A stretch of 64,000 nt of DNA from Caballeronia pedi (GCF_001544915.2 NZ_FCOE02000006.1:124001-188000); one strand, 5' to 3'. Shown: positions 43,039 to 53,298, counted from the first letter of the stretch. Numbers and translations: made by a program. The notes: generated by a model not told the origin, from the letters alone.

Positions 43039-43514
43039 GTTTCGCTTCTCCTCGTTTGCTTTGCCATGGCTCGAAACGGTAACACATGGCCGTTGCATCG
43101 ACCGGCGCCGGCGATGCTTCGCATAACCGATTACGCGCAAACGCTTGCGCACGTCGACGGAAATTGCGCCGCATGCGCTGAGGGCGGCATTTTGTGGGCC
43201 GACGCACGATAGTCTGTCGAATTAGCGGTGAACCATATTGTTAAACCGGGGCGCACCGATATACGCTTCCTTTCAGCGGATCGACGATGCTGTCCAAACA
43301 ACTGCCGACCGCTATGGGGTGTGCGGCGCATGCCGCATCGGGTAGCTGAAACCTGGGGACCAACTACACGGCATGCCGGGGGGGAAGCGTTTTGCGCGAG
43401 CATGAGGCCGCGCGGCGCACCGACGCGCCGTGCTCTTAGACAAACGCTGGTTTCGCCGCTCGGCGACGAGTAGTGAAGAGCCATAGGCGTGGGCGTTATC
43501 ACGAGAACAAGAAA
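43039..43514. other. Intergenic region between panE-like and GntR genes
   Basis: A 476-base divergent region. It contains a GC-rich dyad GCGGC-N4-GCCGC (43323-43336) and the perfect palindrome CGGCATGCCG (43370-43379), both possible operator parts, followed by a G-run. I see no coding frame that convinces. Confidence 0.4.
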
Positions 43515-44225
43515 ATGAATCATGGATATGAAGCATCGCTCGTCAAGCGCGTGGTGAACCAACTCGTCGCGGGCATCGTGAGCGGCGAATACCAGGACAA
43601 CGTGCTGCCGCCACAAGTCATTCTTTCGAAGCAGCACGGCGTGAGCCGCACCATCATGCGCGAGGCTCTGAGCATTCTCATCTCGCGCCGCATGCTCGAT
43701 GTGCGGCCCAAGACGGGCACACGCATCAAGCCGGCGCGTGAGTGGCTCATCATGGACCCGGAAGTGGCCGAGTGGCGCATGCGGGCGCTGCACGATCCGG
43801 AGTGCTTTCGCAGGCTGATCGAGTTCCGCTCGCTCGTCGATCCGCCCGCCGCCGCGCTCGCCGCAACGCGCGCGAACCGGCATCAGCGCATCGCGATCAA
43901 CGCGGCCTATCAGCGGCTCGTGCATGCGAGTCCGTCCGAGCCCTTGCAGTCCGCTGCAGAAGAGGCGCTGCAGGCCGCCATCGTCGATGCCAGCGGCGAC
44001 GAATTGCTGTGTCAGATGGGCAGCGTCGTGCGCGTCGGCATCCGGACCTTGAAGGCCGCGCTGCGCTCGCAGCCGCACCCGCTGCCGCGCGTGCCCGAAT
44101 CGCAACTGGGCGACTATGGCCGGCTCGTGCGCGCCATCGAAACCGCCGATGGCGACGGTGCGCGCAATGCGATGTCGCAAGTGCTCACGCGCACGGCCTC
44201 GCTCTGGGTCGAGGAAATCGCCTGA
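43515..44225 (+). CDS. GntR/FadR-family (FCD) regulator
   Basis: A 236-residue regulator with a winged helix (LPPQVILSKQHGVSRTIMREALSILISRRMLDV) and an FCD domain (PECFRRLIEFRSLVDPPAAALAATRA) with arginine-rich ligand site. Such proteins usually repress sugar-acid or organic-acid catabolism, but no such genes are adjacent. The start at MNHGYEASLVKR (43515) is preferred; an upstream ATG at 43473 lacks a ribosome-binding site. Confidence 0.82.
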   Translation: MNHGYEASLVKRVVNQLVAGIVSGEYQDNVLPPQVILSKQHGVSRTIMREALSILISRRMLDVRPKTGTRIKPAREWLIMDPEVAEWRMRALHDPECFRRLIEFRSLVDPPAAALAATRANRHQRIAINAAYQRLVHASPSEPLQSAAEEALQAAIVDASGDELLCQMGSVVRVGIRTLKAALRSQPHPLPRVPESQLGDYGRLVRAIETADGDGARNAMSQVLTRTASLWVEEIA

Positions 44226-44398
44226 CACCGGCGTATCCGTGCTGTCCGGTGCCGCAGCCGCGAGGCGGCCGCACCGTCTCCTCCGCCTTCTCCGCTTCGG
44301 GAGCGTATCTTGCGCGCCCCGATGCCGCAGTTTCGGCTCGCATGCAGTCCACCTGTGACTACAATGAGTGAAGCCGGGGCAGGAAAACGGAGGCAAGA

Positions 44399-44872
44399 AT
44401 GGCAGAGCTCGAAAAGGAAAAGGTCGTCGGCGTCCTGAACAGGATTCTCGAATCCGAACTGGCGGGCGTCGTGCGCTACACGCACTATTCGTTTCTCGTG
44501 TTCGGCTTCGGGCGCATTCCGATCGTCTCGTGGCTGCGCGCACAGGCCGACGAATCGCTGATGCACGCGCATCAGGCCGGCGAATGGATCACGACGCTGG
44601 GCGCGTATCCGTCGCTGGAAATCGGCCAGTTGCTGGACAATCACACCTTCGACATCGCGACCATCCTGCGTGAATCTCTACAGGCGGAAACCGTCGCGCT
44701 CGGTCTGTATCGCGACTTGCTGAAACTCGTCGAGGACCGCTCCGTCGCGCTGGAGGAATACGCGCGGCAAATGATCCAGGTCGAGGAAATGCACGCGGGC
44801 GAAGTAGACAAGATGCTGCGCAGGCCGGGCGAAGTCGAGACCTCGCCGGAACGCCGCTCGGGTCATACGTGA
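44399..44872 (+). CDS. Bacterioferritin/ferritin-like protein
   Basis: A 157-residue four-helix ferritin-like protein. Likely di-iron ligands are the glutamates and histidines in ILESELAGVVRYTH, QADESLMHAHQAGE, LQAETVALGLY and VEEMHAGEVDKML. It should store or detoxify iron. Length and motifs fit the bacterioferritin/DPS-like group; an exact subtype is not claimed. It sits next to a peroxiredoxin gene, a pair that suits iron and peroxide stress control. Confidence 0.82.
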   Translation: MAELEKEKVVGVLNRILESELAGVVRYTHYSFLVFGFGRIPIVSWLRAQADESLMHAHQAGEWITTLGAYPSLEIGQLLDNHTFDIATILRESLQAETVALGLYRDLLKLVEDRSVALEEYARQMIQVEEMHAGEVDKMLRRPGEVETSPERRSGHT

Positions 44873-44887
44873 TTTCCGCGCGCTAAC

Positions 44888-44921
44888 GAAAAACGCCGGT
44901 CCGCATTGCGCGGACCGGCGT
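44888..44921 (-). terminator. Terminator of the peroxiredoxin gene
   Basis: An 11-bp perfect stem, ACGCCGGTCCG (44893-44903) with CGGACCGGCGT (44911-44921). On the minus strand it is followed by TTTTT, so it ends transcription of the peroxiredoxin gene. It may slow rightward reading from the ferritin gene. Confidence 0.85.
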
Positions 44922-44946
44922 CTGACACGCTTGCAACGCGCGCGCG

Positions 44947-45603
44947 TTACTTCGGCTGCGCCACCGTGCGCAGATACGGCTTCAGCGTCTTGAAGCCGTC
45001 CGGGTACTTCTTCTTCGCGTCGTCATCCGACACGGATGTCGGGATGATCACGTCGTCGCCCGGCCGCCAGTTCACCGGCGTCGCGACCGTGTGCTTCGCG
45101 TTCAGTTGCAGCGCGTCGAGCAGGCGCAGCACTTCGTCGAAGTTGCGGCCCGCGCTCATCGGATACGTGAACGTGGCCTTTACCTTCTTGTCCGGACCGA
45201 CGATGAACACCGCGCGAATCGTCGCGTTGTCGTTCGCCGTGCGCGGGTTCGCGCCGCTCGCGTTCGGGTGGATCATGTCGTAGAGCTTCGCGACGTTCAG
45301 ATCCGCGTCGCCGATCATCGGATAGTTGACCGCGGTGCCCTGCGTTTCCTCGATATCCTTCGCCCACTGCGAGTGGTTCGTCACCGGGTCGATCGAGAGG
45401 CCGATCACCTTCGTGTTGCGCTTGTCGAACTCGGGCTTGAGCTTGGCCATATAGCCGAGCTCGGTCGTGCAGACCGGCGTGAAGTCCTTCGGATGCGAGA
45501 ACAGGATGGCCCACTTGTCGCCGATCCACTCGTGGAAACGGATCGTGCCTTCGGTCGTCTCTGCCGTGAAATCAGGGGCTTCATCACCAATGCGTATAGC
45601 CAT
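44947..45603 (-). CDS. 1-Cys peroxiredoxin (Prx6/AhpC-TSA type)
   Basis: A 218-residue peroxiredoxin that reduces peroxides. The peroxidatic cysteine is in SHPKDFTPVCTTEL; no clear resolving cysteine is present in the C-terminal domain, matching the 1-Cys Prx6 group. The start at MAIRIGDEAPDF (45603) is chosen over an upstream ATG. A TATAAT box about 92 bases upstream and a terminator downstream delimit the transcript. Confidence 0.9.
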   Translation of the reverse strand: MAIRIGDEAPDFTAETTEGTIRFHEWIGDKWAILFSHPKDFTPVCTTELGYMAKLKPEFDKRNTKVIGLSIDPVTNHSQWAKDIEETQGTAVNYPMIGDADLNVAKLYDMIHPNASGANPRTANDNATIRAVFIVGPDKKVKATFTYPMSAGRNFDEVLRLLDALQLNAKHTVATPVNWRPGDDVIIPTSVSDDDAKKKYPDGFKTLKPYLRTVAQPK

Positions 45604-46002
45604 ATCAAATCTCCACACGTGAGGAAAGTCCGGTGAACGTCCCATGAATTAAGCGGAACGGATTCCGGGGTTGAAAAGCGAAACTGTGACTCTGATTATA
45701 GTGCCCCGCGCGCAGACGCCCCGGGCGCGGGACCAAGCCCTTGAGCCGCGTGGGGTTTTGCAAGCTCGCTGACAGAACGCGGCACGCTTCGTGCTGCATG
45801 CGGTCGCCGTGAACGAGCGTGCGCGCACATGGGTTTGCGCTCGAATTCCCCGGAAAAATCTGCTATCACGGAACGACTGTCCGTCAGAACAAACGTGCAG
45901 GCGTGAAGCAGAAGGCAAGTGGAACATCCCGCACTTGAACAGGCGGACAGACTTCGCCGCGCCACCGGGCGCGGCCACGCTGCCGCCGCACAGGAGGCGA
46001 TC
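45604..46002. other. Promoter region between peroxiredoxin and amino-acid permease
   Basis: A 399-base divergent region. On the minus strand TATAAT at 45700-45695 is a perfect -10 box for the peroxiredoxin; no good -35 is seen 16-18 bases upstream, so an activator may be needed. No coding frame is convincing. Confidence 0.45.
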
Positions 46003-47493
46003 GTGACCGTCATGCAAAGAAAATCCGTCGCGTTGCTGCAAAGCGAAGCGGCCGAAACCGACGAAGTGCTCCAGGAACACGGCGGCCACGCGCTGAAACG
46101 ATCGCTCACCGCGCTCGATGTCGTGATGCTCGGCGTGGGCTGCATCATCGGCGCGGGGATTTTCGTGCTGACCGGTCATGCGGCCGCGACCAACGCCGGG
46201 CCGGGCATCATCATATCGTTCGTGCTGGGCGCGGTCGTCTGCGCGCTCGCGGGCCTTTGTTATGCGGAAATGGCATCCACGGTTCCGGTATCGGGCAGCG
46301 CCTACACGTATGCCTACGCGACGATGGGCGAACTGATCGCGTGGCTCATCGGCTGGGATCTGATTCTCGAATACGCGGTTGGCGCGACCACCGTCGCGAT
46401 CGGCTGGTCTGGATATGTCGTGAGCTTTCTGCATTCGTTCGGCATCGACATACCCGAGCAGTTGTCGAAAGCGCCATTCGCCTATGAGCCGGGACACGGC
46501 TGGAGCCATGTCGGCTCGATCCTCAACGTGCCCGCGATGGTGATCGTCGGGCTCATCACGCTGCTGCTCGTCTTCGGCATCCGCGAATCGGCGCGCGTCA
46601 ATAGCGTCATCGTCGTGATCAAGGTGCTGATCGTGCTGGCGTTCATCGCCGCAGGCATCGCGTATGTGGATACGAGCCACTGGGTCACCGCACAAAACCC
46701 CACGGGCGCGTTCATTCCGCCGAATACCGGCGAATCGGGCGTGTTCGGCATGAGCGGCGTGCTGCGCGGCGCGGCGGTCGTATTCTTTGCCTATATCGGT
46801 TTCGATTCGGTCTCGTGCGTCGCGCAGGAAACGCGCAATCCACGACGCGACATGCCGATAGGCCTGCTCGGTTCGCTCACGATTTGCACGATTCTCTACG
46901 TGCTCGTGTCCTACGTGCTGACGGGCATCGTGTCTTACGACAAGCTCAACGTGGCGGACCCGATCGCGGTCGGCGTCGATGCGATCGGCATGCGCTGGCT
47001 CTCGCCCATCGTGAAGCTCGGCGCGATTTTCGGCCTCACCTCCGTGATCCTCGTGTTGCTGCTGTCACAACCGCGCATTTTCTACTCGATGGCCAAGGAC
47101 GGCCTGTTGCCGCCGTTCGCATCGAAGATTCATCCGCGCTTTCACACGCCCTATATCACGACGATCATCACCGGCGTCATCGTGATGATTCTCGCGGGAC
47201 TGTTGCCGATCGGACTCGTCGGCGAGCTGGTGAGCATCGGCACACTGTTCGCGTTCACGGTCGTGTGCGTCGGCGTGCTGGTGCTGCGCATCACGCAGCC
47301 GAATCTCGAACGCGCGTTCAAGACGCCGGCCGTGTTCATCGTCGCGCCGCTCGGTGCGCTGTCGTCGATCTTCCTGATGTCCGGTCTGCCCGCCGATACA
47401 TGGATCCGGCTCATCGTGTGGATGGTGATCGGCGTCGTTATCTACTTCGTCTACGGCATACGGCACAGCAGACTGCGCGATCAGCGCACATGA
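46003..47493 (+). CDS. APC-superfamily amino-acid permease
   Basis: An approximately 496-residue, 12- to 13-helix permease of the cationic amino acid transporter branch ([60 protein letters not shown]). It imports amino acids. The GTG at 46003, five bases after AGGAGG, gives a better start than the ATG at 46012, which is fourteen bases away. Substrate is not certain. A long hairpin follows the stop. Confidence 0.87.
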   Translation: MTVMQRKSVALLQSEAAETDEVLQEHGGHALKRSLTALDVVMLGVGCIIGAGIFVLTGHAAATNAGPGIIISFVLGAVVCALAGLCYAEMASTVPVSGSAYTYAYATMGELIAWLIGWDLILEYAVGATTVAIGWSGYVVSFLHSFGIDIPEQLSKAPFAYEPGHGWSHVGSILNVPAMVIVGLITLLLVFGIRESARVNSVIVVIKVLIVLAFIAAGIAYVDTSHWVTAQNPTGAFIPPNTGESGVFGMSGVLRGAAVVFFAYIGFDSVSCVAQETRNPRRDMPIGLLGSLTICTILYVLVSYVLTGIVSYDKLNVADPIAVGVDAIGMRWLSPIVKLGAIFGLTSVILVLLLSQPRIFYSMAKDGLLPPFASKIHPRFHTPYITTIITGVIVMILAGLLPIGLVGELVSIGTLFAFTVVCVGVLVLRITQPNLERAFKTPAVFIVAPLGALSSIFLMSGLPADTWIRLIVWMVIGVVIYFVYGIRHSRLRDQRT

Positions 47494-47497
47494 CATT

Positions 47498-47528
47498 CGA
47501 AGAGGCCGCCGGCAGCGCGGCCTCTTCG
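47498..47528. terminator. Hairpin between permease and CoA-transferase genes
   Basis: A 12-bp perfect stem, CGAAGAGGCCGC with GCGGCCTCTTCG, around a seven-base loop. It lies between converging genes without a T-run. It probably works as a bidirectional barrier. Confidence 0.55.
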
Positions 47529-47535
47529 CATCGAC

Positions 47536-49536
47536 TCACTCCGCCGCGCGTTTCGATTCGTGCTCGCGCGCTTCTTCCGGGCTTTCGTAGATATACGGCG
47601 CCACGCCGCGTCGCTTCAATGCATCGCCGAGTTTGAGGCGCAGGAAACTGCTCGTCGTGTAGCGCGTCACGCGGTCGTAGTGGCCATCCACCAGCTTAGT
47701 AACCATCTCCGAATAAGCGTCGAGCATGTCGGGACGAATCGAAAAGTTATCGTAGTTCACGATAGCGTGCGGCCGCGTTTTCGCGCTCGCCAACTGCTTT
47801 TCGACTTCGCGGCGGATCGCCTCGACATCGTCCACGCTCTTGACTTCGTGGCCTTCGAAATTGATGAAGAAAAGATTCTTTTCCGGGTCATAGCTGAAGC
47901 GTTCCGACAAGTCGAGCCTGAGCAGGATCGCGCGCAGGCCCATTGGCGCATCGCGGAAGATCAGTTCGTCCATCAGACGCGGCGGCTTGTCCATGATCGG
48001 TGCGAAACCCATCTGCGCGATGATGTCCCGCTCAACATCGATGCCCGGCGCGACTTCCGTGAGCACCAGCCCCTTGTCCGTGAGTTCGAACACGCAGCGC
48101 TCGGTGATATAGAGCACGGTCTGCCCGCGCTCGGCCGCATAACGGCCGCTGAAGGTGCGATGCTCGACCGCGTCGACGAACTTCTGGCAATCGCCTTCGC
48201 GGCGAATCCTGAGTTTGCCCGCTTCGATCGCCACATCGAGCTTGCCCGCGTTGAACGTGCCGACGAACACGACTTTCTTCGCGGCCTGGCTGATGTTGAT
48301 GAAACCGCCCGCGCCCGCGAGCTTCGGCCCGAACTTGCTGACGTTGAGATTGCCTTCGCGGTCCGCCTGCGCGAGACCGAGGAATGCGATGTCGAGACCG
48401 CCGCCATCATAAAAGTCGAATTGATACGGCTGATCGATGATCGCCTGCGTGTTCGTGGCCGCGCCGAAATTGAGGCCGCCCGCCGGAATGCCGCCGATCA
48501 CGCCGGGCTCGGTCGTCATCGTGAAGAGGTCGATCACCTGCTCTTCGTTCGCGACGCTCGCGATGCCTTCCGGCATGCCGATGCCGAGATTCACGATGCT
48601 GTTGGCCATCAGCTCGAAGGCGGCGCGACGCGCGATGATCTTGCGTTCGGTGAGCGCCATCGGCGGCACCGAACTCGCGGCCACGCGCAATTCGCTCGAA
48701 AACGCCGCACTGTATTGCTCGCCGAAGGTCTGCCAGTGATTGTCGGGCTTCGCGAGCACGACGCAATCGACCATCACGCCCGGAATCTTCACGTGCCGCG
48801 AATTGAGCGTGTTCGATTCCGCGAGCCGCTCGACCTGCGCGATCACGATGCCGCCCGAGTTGCGCGCGGCCATCGCGATGGACAGCGCTTCGAGCGTCAG
48901 CGCCTCCTTTTCCATCGTGACGTTGCCGTTGAGATCAGCGGTGGTGCCGCGCACGATTGCCACATCGATCGGAAAGGTCGGGTAGTACAGATAGTCCGTG
49001 CCGTCGATCGGCATGAGGCGCACGAGGTCTTCCGTCGTGCGCGCATTGAGCTTGCCGCCGCCGTTGCGCGGATCGACGAAGGTGCCGAGCCCGACCGTCG
49101 AAAGCTGCCCGGGCCGATGCGCGGCGATGTCACGAAAGAGTTGCGAGATCACGCCTTGCGGCAGGTTGTACGCTTCGATGCGATTCTCGATCGCCATCTT
49201 CTGCAGGCCCGGCACGAGCCCCCAGTGCCCGCCGATCACGCGCTTGACGAGTCCCTCGTGCGCCAGGTGATTGAGGCCTTTGGCGCGCCCGTCGCCCTGC
49301 CCGGCGGCATACACCAGCGTCAGGCCGGCGATCGGATCGGTGCCTTCGACAAAGCGCTCCTCCAGCGCGATCGCCACTTCCTCCGCGAAGCCGATACCGA
49401 CAAAGCCGCTCGTCGCGATGGTGTCGCCCGAGCGGATCAGGCGCACGGCCTCGCGCGCGGACACGATCTTGCCGCGTTCGACGAGGCGCGCGGTCGAGGG
49501 AAACGGATGGCGGGTCGGCGTGCTGCTGGCGGTCAT
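47536..49536 (-). CDS. Single-chain acyl-CoA:acetate/3-ketoacid CoA-transferase
   Basis: A 666-residue class I CoA-transferase, similar in layout to YdiF/propionate CoA-transferase, with both subunits fused: N-terminal glycine-rich G-SGFVGIGFAE, a central linker, and the C-terminal half with MTTEPGVIGGIPAGGLNFG, where the glutamate is the likely catalytic residue. It moves CoA between short-chain acyl-CoAs and carboxylates, probably after catabolism of amino acids or aromatic acids. It follows kup by 35 bases on the same strand. Confidence 0.88.
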   Translation of the reverse strand: MTASSTPTRHPFPSTARLVERGKIVSAREAVRLIRSGDTIATSGFVGIGFAEEVAIALEERFVEGTDPIAGLTLVYAAGQGDGRAKGLNHLAHEGLVKRVIGGHWGLVPGLQKMAIENRIEAYNLPQGVISQLFRDIAAHRPGQLSTVGLGTFVDPRNGGGKLNARTTEDLVRLMPIDGTDYLYYPTFPIDVAIVRGTTADLNGNVTMEKEALTLEALSIAMAARNSGGIVIAQVERLAESNTLNSRHVKIPGVMVDCVVLAKPDNHWQTFGEQYSAAFSSELRVAASSVPPMALTERKIIARRAAFELMANSIVNLGIGMPEGIASVANEEQVIDLFTMTTEPGVIGGIPAGGLNFGAATNTQAIIDQPYQFDFYDGGGLDIAFLGLAQADREGNLNVSKFGPKLAGAGGFINISQAAKKVVFVGTFNAGKLDVAIEAGKLRIRREGDCQKFVDAVEHRTFSGRYAAERGQTVLYITERCVFELTDKGLVLTEVAPGIDVERDIIAQMGFAPIMDKPPRLMDELIFRDAPMGLRAILLRLDLSERFSYDPEKNLFFINFEGHEVKSVDDVEAIRREVEKQLASAKTRPHAIVNYDNFSIRPDMLDAYSEMVTKLVDGHYDRVTRYTTSSFLRLKLGDALKRRGVAPYIYESPEEAREHESKRAAE

Positions 49537-49571
49537 GGCGTCTCCTGTTCGCGCGTTTCTTGTGGTGAGTT

Positions 49572-51497
49572 CTATATTTCGACACGCGCCCCGAGTTCGA
49601 TGACGCGATCAGCCGGCAATCGCAGATAGGCCGCGACGTTCCCCACATTGTGCAGCATGATCGCGAAGAGCCGTTCGCGCCATAACGCCATGCCCGTGCC
49701 CGGCGTCGGCACGACGGTCGCTCGCGAAAGGAAGTACGAAATGGTCGCGCGATCGAACTTGAGCCCCGACGACCGGCACGTTTCGAGCGCGGCGGGCAAG
49801 TCGACTTCGTCCTTGAAGCCGTAGTTCACCGTCACCTGAAAGCAGCCGTTGCCGAGCGACTCCAGCGACACGCGGTGCGCCTTGTCGACCCACGGCACAG
49901 GCTCCGTCGCGACCGTCAGAAACACCGTGTGTTCGTGCAGCACGCGGTTGTGCATCAGGTTATTCAGAAGCGAATGCGGCACGCCGGTCGGATCGTTCGA
50001 CATGAAGATCGCCGTGCCTTCCACGCGCGCCGGCGCACGCGCCAGCAGACTGGTGAGGAAGGGCTTGAGCGGCGTCGCGCCCGCGCGCAGGCGGGCTTCC
50101 TGAATCATCATCTGCGCGCCGCGTCCCCAGGTCGCCATGACCGTGAACATCACGAGGCCGATCGCGACCGGGAACCAGCCGCCTTCCGCGATCTTCAGAC
50201 AGTTCGCCGAGAAGAACATCGCATCGATCACGAAGAAGAACGCCGTCGCGAAGATGCACAGCGACCAGTTGTAGTGCCACGCGTAGCGGATCACGAAGAA
50301 GGTCAGCACCGTGGTGATGAGCATCGTGCCGGTCACGGCGATGCCGTATGCGGAGCCGAGCGCGGTCGACGAACCGAAGCCGAGCACGGCGGCCACCACC
50401 GCGAGCAGCAGCGTCCAGTTGATGCCCGGCACATAGATCTGCCCGATCTCCTTCGCCGACGTGTACACGACGCTCATGCGCGGCAGAAAGCCGAGCTGCA
50501 TCGCCTGCTTGGTCATCGAGTACGTGCCGGAGATCACGGCCTGCGAAGCGATGACGGTCGCGATGGTCGAGAGCACGACCATCGGATACAGCATCCACGA
50601 TGGAAAGAGCCGGTAGAACGGATTCTGCAGCGCGCCCGGATCGGCGATCAGGAGCGCGCCCTGACCGAGATAGTTGAGCGCGAGCGCGGGAAAGACTACG
50701 GCGAACCACGTGAGGCGGATCGGCCGCGAGCCGAAGTGGCCCATGTCGGCATACAGCGCTTCCGCGCCCGTCAGCGACAGCACGACGGCGCCGAGCGCAA
50801 CGAACGCAAGCCAGCGATGATGCACGCAGAAAGCAAGCCCTTCGAGCGGATTGAGCGCGACGAGAATACGCGGCGCGTCCGCGATGTTCATGAAGCCCGA
50901 TACCGCCAGCACGATGAACCACAGCACCATGACCGGCCCGAACACCGCGCCGATGCCCGACGTGCCGTGCTTCTGCATCACGAACAGCGCGACCAGCGCG
51001 ACGAGTGTTATCGGCACGACATAGGGCTGCAGGCCGGGCGCGGCGACTTCGAGCCCTTCGACCGCGCTCAGCACCGAAATGGCGGGTGTAATGACGCCGT
51101 CGCCGTAGAAGAGCGCCGCGCCCATCACGCCGACCAGCAACAGCACGTGTTTGAGCCGCTTCTTCGATTCGACCGACGACGCCGCGAGCGCGAGCAGCGC
51201 CATGATGCCGCCTTCGCCGTGATTGTTGGCGCGCAGGATCAGCGTCACGTACTTGAGCGACACGATGATCGTGAGCGACCAGAAGATCAGCGACACAATG
51301 CCGATCACGTTCGCGGGCTGCAAAGGCAGGCCGCCAGCGGGATCGAACACCGTTTTGAGCGTATAGAGCGGACTCGTGCCGATATCGCCATAGACCACGC
51401 CGAGCGCCGCGAGCGAGAGCCCGAACAAGGCCGGATGGCCGTGTGGCTCGGGCGCGTGTTTGTCGTCGGCCGGCAAGCCGGGTGCAGTCGATCCCAT
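49572..51497 (-). CDS. kup: Kup potassium transporter
   Basis: A 641-residue, 12-helix protein of the KUP/HAK family: GVVYGDIGTSPLYTLKTVF near residues 33-51, the long membrane core, and a C-terminal cytoplasmic part. It imports K+ with H+. Full length for bacterial Kup (about 620-700). Frequent in Burkholderiaceae, often in more than one copy; this one is next to a CoA-transferase gene with no clear functional link. Confidence 0.93.
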   Translation of the reverse strand: MGSTAPGLPADDKHAPEPHGHPALFGLSLAALGVVYGDIGTSPLYTLKTVFDPAGGLPLQPANVIGIVSLIFWSLTIIVSLKYVTLILRANNHGEGGIMALLALAASSVESKKRLKHVLLLVGVMGAALFYGDGVITPAISVLSAVEGLEVAAPGLQPYVVPITLVALVALFVMQKHGTSGIGAVFGPVMVLWFIVLAVSGFMNIADAPRILVALNPLEGLAFCVHHRWLAFVALGAVVLSLTGAEALYADMGHFGSRPIRLTWFAVVFPALALNYLGQGALLIADPGALQNPFYRLFPSWMLYPMVVLSTIATVIASQAVISGTYSMTKQAMQLGFLPRMSVVYTSAKEIGQIYVPGINWTLLLAVVAAVLGFGSSTALGSAYGIAVTGTMLITTVLTFFVIRYAWHYNWSLCIFATAFFFVIDAMFFSANCLKIAEGGWFPVAIGLVMFTVMATWGRGAQMMIQEARLRAGATPLKPFLTSLLARAPARVEGTAIFMSNDPTGVPHSLLNNLMHNRVLHEHTVFLTVATEPVPWVDKAHRVSLESLGNGCFQVTVNYGFKDEVDLPAALETCRSSGLKFDRATISYFLSRATVVPTPGTGMALWRERLFAIMLHNVGNVAAYLRLPADRVIELGARVEI

Positions 51498-51624
51498 GGT
51501 TCCTCCCTGCTTTTTCCGGGCCGCCGCGTGTGCGGGCGGCCTATTTGTCAGAGGATGAGCGTCTGCGTTGCTGTCTCGATTGCAGTATAGGAACGGATGC
51601 GCGGTTATGTGCGCGCAGCGTTTT

Positions 51625-52461
51625 CTATGCGTACTTGATCTGCGCGACCGCGCGTAGATCGTCCGCCGTCGCGGTGCCGTAGCCGAAGAATTCCAGATAC
51701 GCCGGAATCATTTCGAAAAGCATGTCCGTGCCGACCTGCACGGCGCAGCCCTTGTCCTTGGCCGCGCGCAGAAGCGGCGTGTATTCCGACTTCATCACCA
51801 CTTCGCCGACGAACGTCTCCGGCGCGATGCGATCGATATCGAACGGCAGCGGATCGCTTTCCTTCATGCCGAGCGGTGTAGCGTTCACGATCACGTCGAA
51901 GCCGGCTGGGTCTTTCGTATCCGTTCGCACGACGAGTTGGGGATAGTGCTCGCGCAAACGCGACGCGAGCCCTTCGACAGACGGTGTGTTGGTATCGAAT
52001 ACCGCGAGTTCTGCGACGCCCGCCGCCGCGAGCGACGCCGCGATCGGCGAGCCGACGCCGCCGCTGCCGAGCACCAGCACGCGCGCGCCCGTGAGCTTGC
52101 GGCCCTTGCGTTCGACGCCGCGCACGAAGCCCGCGCCGTCGAACTGATCGCCGACGAGCGTGCCGTCCGGGCGCTTCAGGATCGCGTTGCATGCCCCGGC
52201 GATGCGCGCGGTCGGGCTGACTTCATCCATCAGGCCGACGGTCGTGATCTTGTGCGGCATGGTGACGAGCGCGCCGCGAATGTTCGTGAGCTTGAACAGA
52301 TGCGGCAGGAACGCGACGTAATCCTCGGGTTTGACGCCCATCGGCACGACGACCGCGTCGATGCCCTGTTTGTCGAACCAGGGGTTGTAGATCATCGGCG
52401 CCTTGAACGCTTCGGTCGGGTAGCCGAGGTGAGCAATCAGAGTGGTCTTGCCGCTGATCAT
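51625..52461 (-). CDS. Shikimate dehydrogenase-like (AroE-like) oxidoreductase
   Basis: A 278-residue two-domain AroE-family protein. The catalytic lysine K71 (VTMPHK) and aspartate D108 (GDQFDGAGF) are present, as is the NAD(P) motif VLGSGGVGSPIA. The N-terminal serine pair that binds shikimate in AroE (the SxS region) is replaced by GYPTEAFKAP (13-22), so a substrate other than shikimate, such as quinate or a related compound, is possible. It follows the livF-like gene on the same strand by 102 bases. The start has a AAGGAGCT-type site. Confidence 0.82.
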   Translation of the reverse strand: MISGKTTLIAHLGYPTEAFKAPMIYNPWFDKQGIDAVVVPMGVKPEDYVAFLPHLFKLTNIRGALVTMPHKITTVGLMDEVSPTARIAGACNAILKRPDGTLVGDQFDGAGFVRGVERKGRKLTGARVLVLGSGGVGSPIAASLAAAGVAELAVFDTNTPSVEGLASRLREHYPQLVVRTDTKDPAGFDVIVNATPLGMKESDPLPFDIDRIAPETFVGEVVMKSEYTPLLRAAKDKGCAVQVGTDMLFEMIPAYLEFFGYGTATADDLRAVAQIKYA

Positions 52462-52563
52462 GGCAGCTCCTTGTGGGGATGTCGGAGGCGCGCGCGGGGG
52501 CGCGCCGTCACTCATGATAGTTCGGCTTTTGTTTTGCGCACTGCGGCAATTGCATTGAAGCGG

Positions 52564-53298
52564 TCAGTGACTGGCGCCCAGATACGCCGCCTTCACCGAT
52601 GGATCGTTGCGAAGCTGCTCCGCCGGGCCGTGGGTCGCGACGCGGCCGTTCTCCAGCACATAGCCGTAATCCGCGACATTGAGCGCGGCGGCGGCGAACT
52701 GCTCGACGAGCAGCATCGTCACGCCATCGGCCTTCAAGCGCTCGATGATGCGGAACACTTCATCGACAAGAATGGGCGCGAGGCCCATCGACGGTTCGTC
52801 GAGCAGCACGAGGTCAGGGTTGAGCATGATGGCGCGGGCCATCGCGAGCATTTGCTGTTCGCCGCCTGACAGTGTGCCTGCGAGCTGGTTTCGGCGCTCT
52901 TTCAGGCGCGGGAAGAGATCGATCGCGCGTTCGAGGTCGGCGTTGACGTCGCCTTTCGGGCGTGACCATGTGAGGCGCGGGAATGCGCCGAGCAGCAGGT
53001 TGTCGGTGACGGACATTGTCGCGAAGACGCGGCGGCCTTCGGGCGAATGCGCCAGGCCCAGGCGCGCGATCTTGTGTGACTCCAGCGAGTCGATGCGCTT
53101 TGTGTTGCTGCCGACGCCCATGGTGATTTCGCCTTCGGTCGGCTTGATCATGCCGGAGATCGCACGCATGGTCGTGGTTTTGCCCGCGCCGTTGGAGCCG
53201 ATCAAAGTCACGACTTTTGCCTTCGGCACGTTCAATGTTATGCCGTGGAGGACTTTCACTTTGCCGTAGCCGGCGTGGAGGTTTTTTATCGTCAGCAT
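52564..53298 (-). CDS. livF: LivF-like ABC ATP-binding protein
   Basis: A 244-residue ATPase with Walker A GSNGAGKTT, signature LSGGEQQML, Walker B VLLDEPSMGLAP and H-loop-like LVEQF. It powers the branched-chain amino-acid type (HAAT) importer with the fused LivM-LivG, LivH and substrate-binding protein encoded upstream. An insertion after GEITMG (GVGSNTKRIDS) is longer than in most LivF proteins. The start at MLTIKNLHAGYG is 22 bases after the LivM-LivG stop. Confidence 0.9.
   Translation of the reverse strand: MLTIKNLHAGYGKVKVLHGITLNVPKAKVVTLIGSNGAGKTTTMRAISGMIKPTEGEITMGVGSNTKRIDSLESHKIARLGLAHSPEGRRVFATMSVTDNLLLGAFPRLTWSRPKGDVNADLERAIDLFPRLKERRNQLAGTLSGGEQQMLAMARAIMLNPDLVLLDEPSMGLAPILVDEVFRIIERLKADGVTMLLVEQFAAAALNVADYGYVLENGRVATHGPAEQLRNDPSVKAAYLGASH

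Noticed and set aside
43370..43379. CGGCATGCCG palindrome as a definite operator
   Set aside because: A ten-base GC palindrome is likely by chance in DNA of this composition and there is no second copy near.
47560..49629. A 689-codon plus-strand frame opposite the CoA-transferase
   Set aside because: The minus-strand frame encodes a complete CoA-transferase with catalytic motif; the plus frame has low-complexity Arg/His/Asp composition.
49875..51590. A 571-codon plus-strand frame opposite kup
   Set aside because: Composition is almost entirely Arg, His, Asp, Gln and Ala; the Kup frame on the other strand is full-length.
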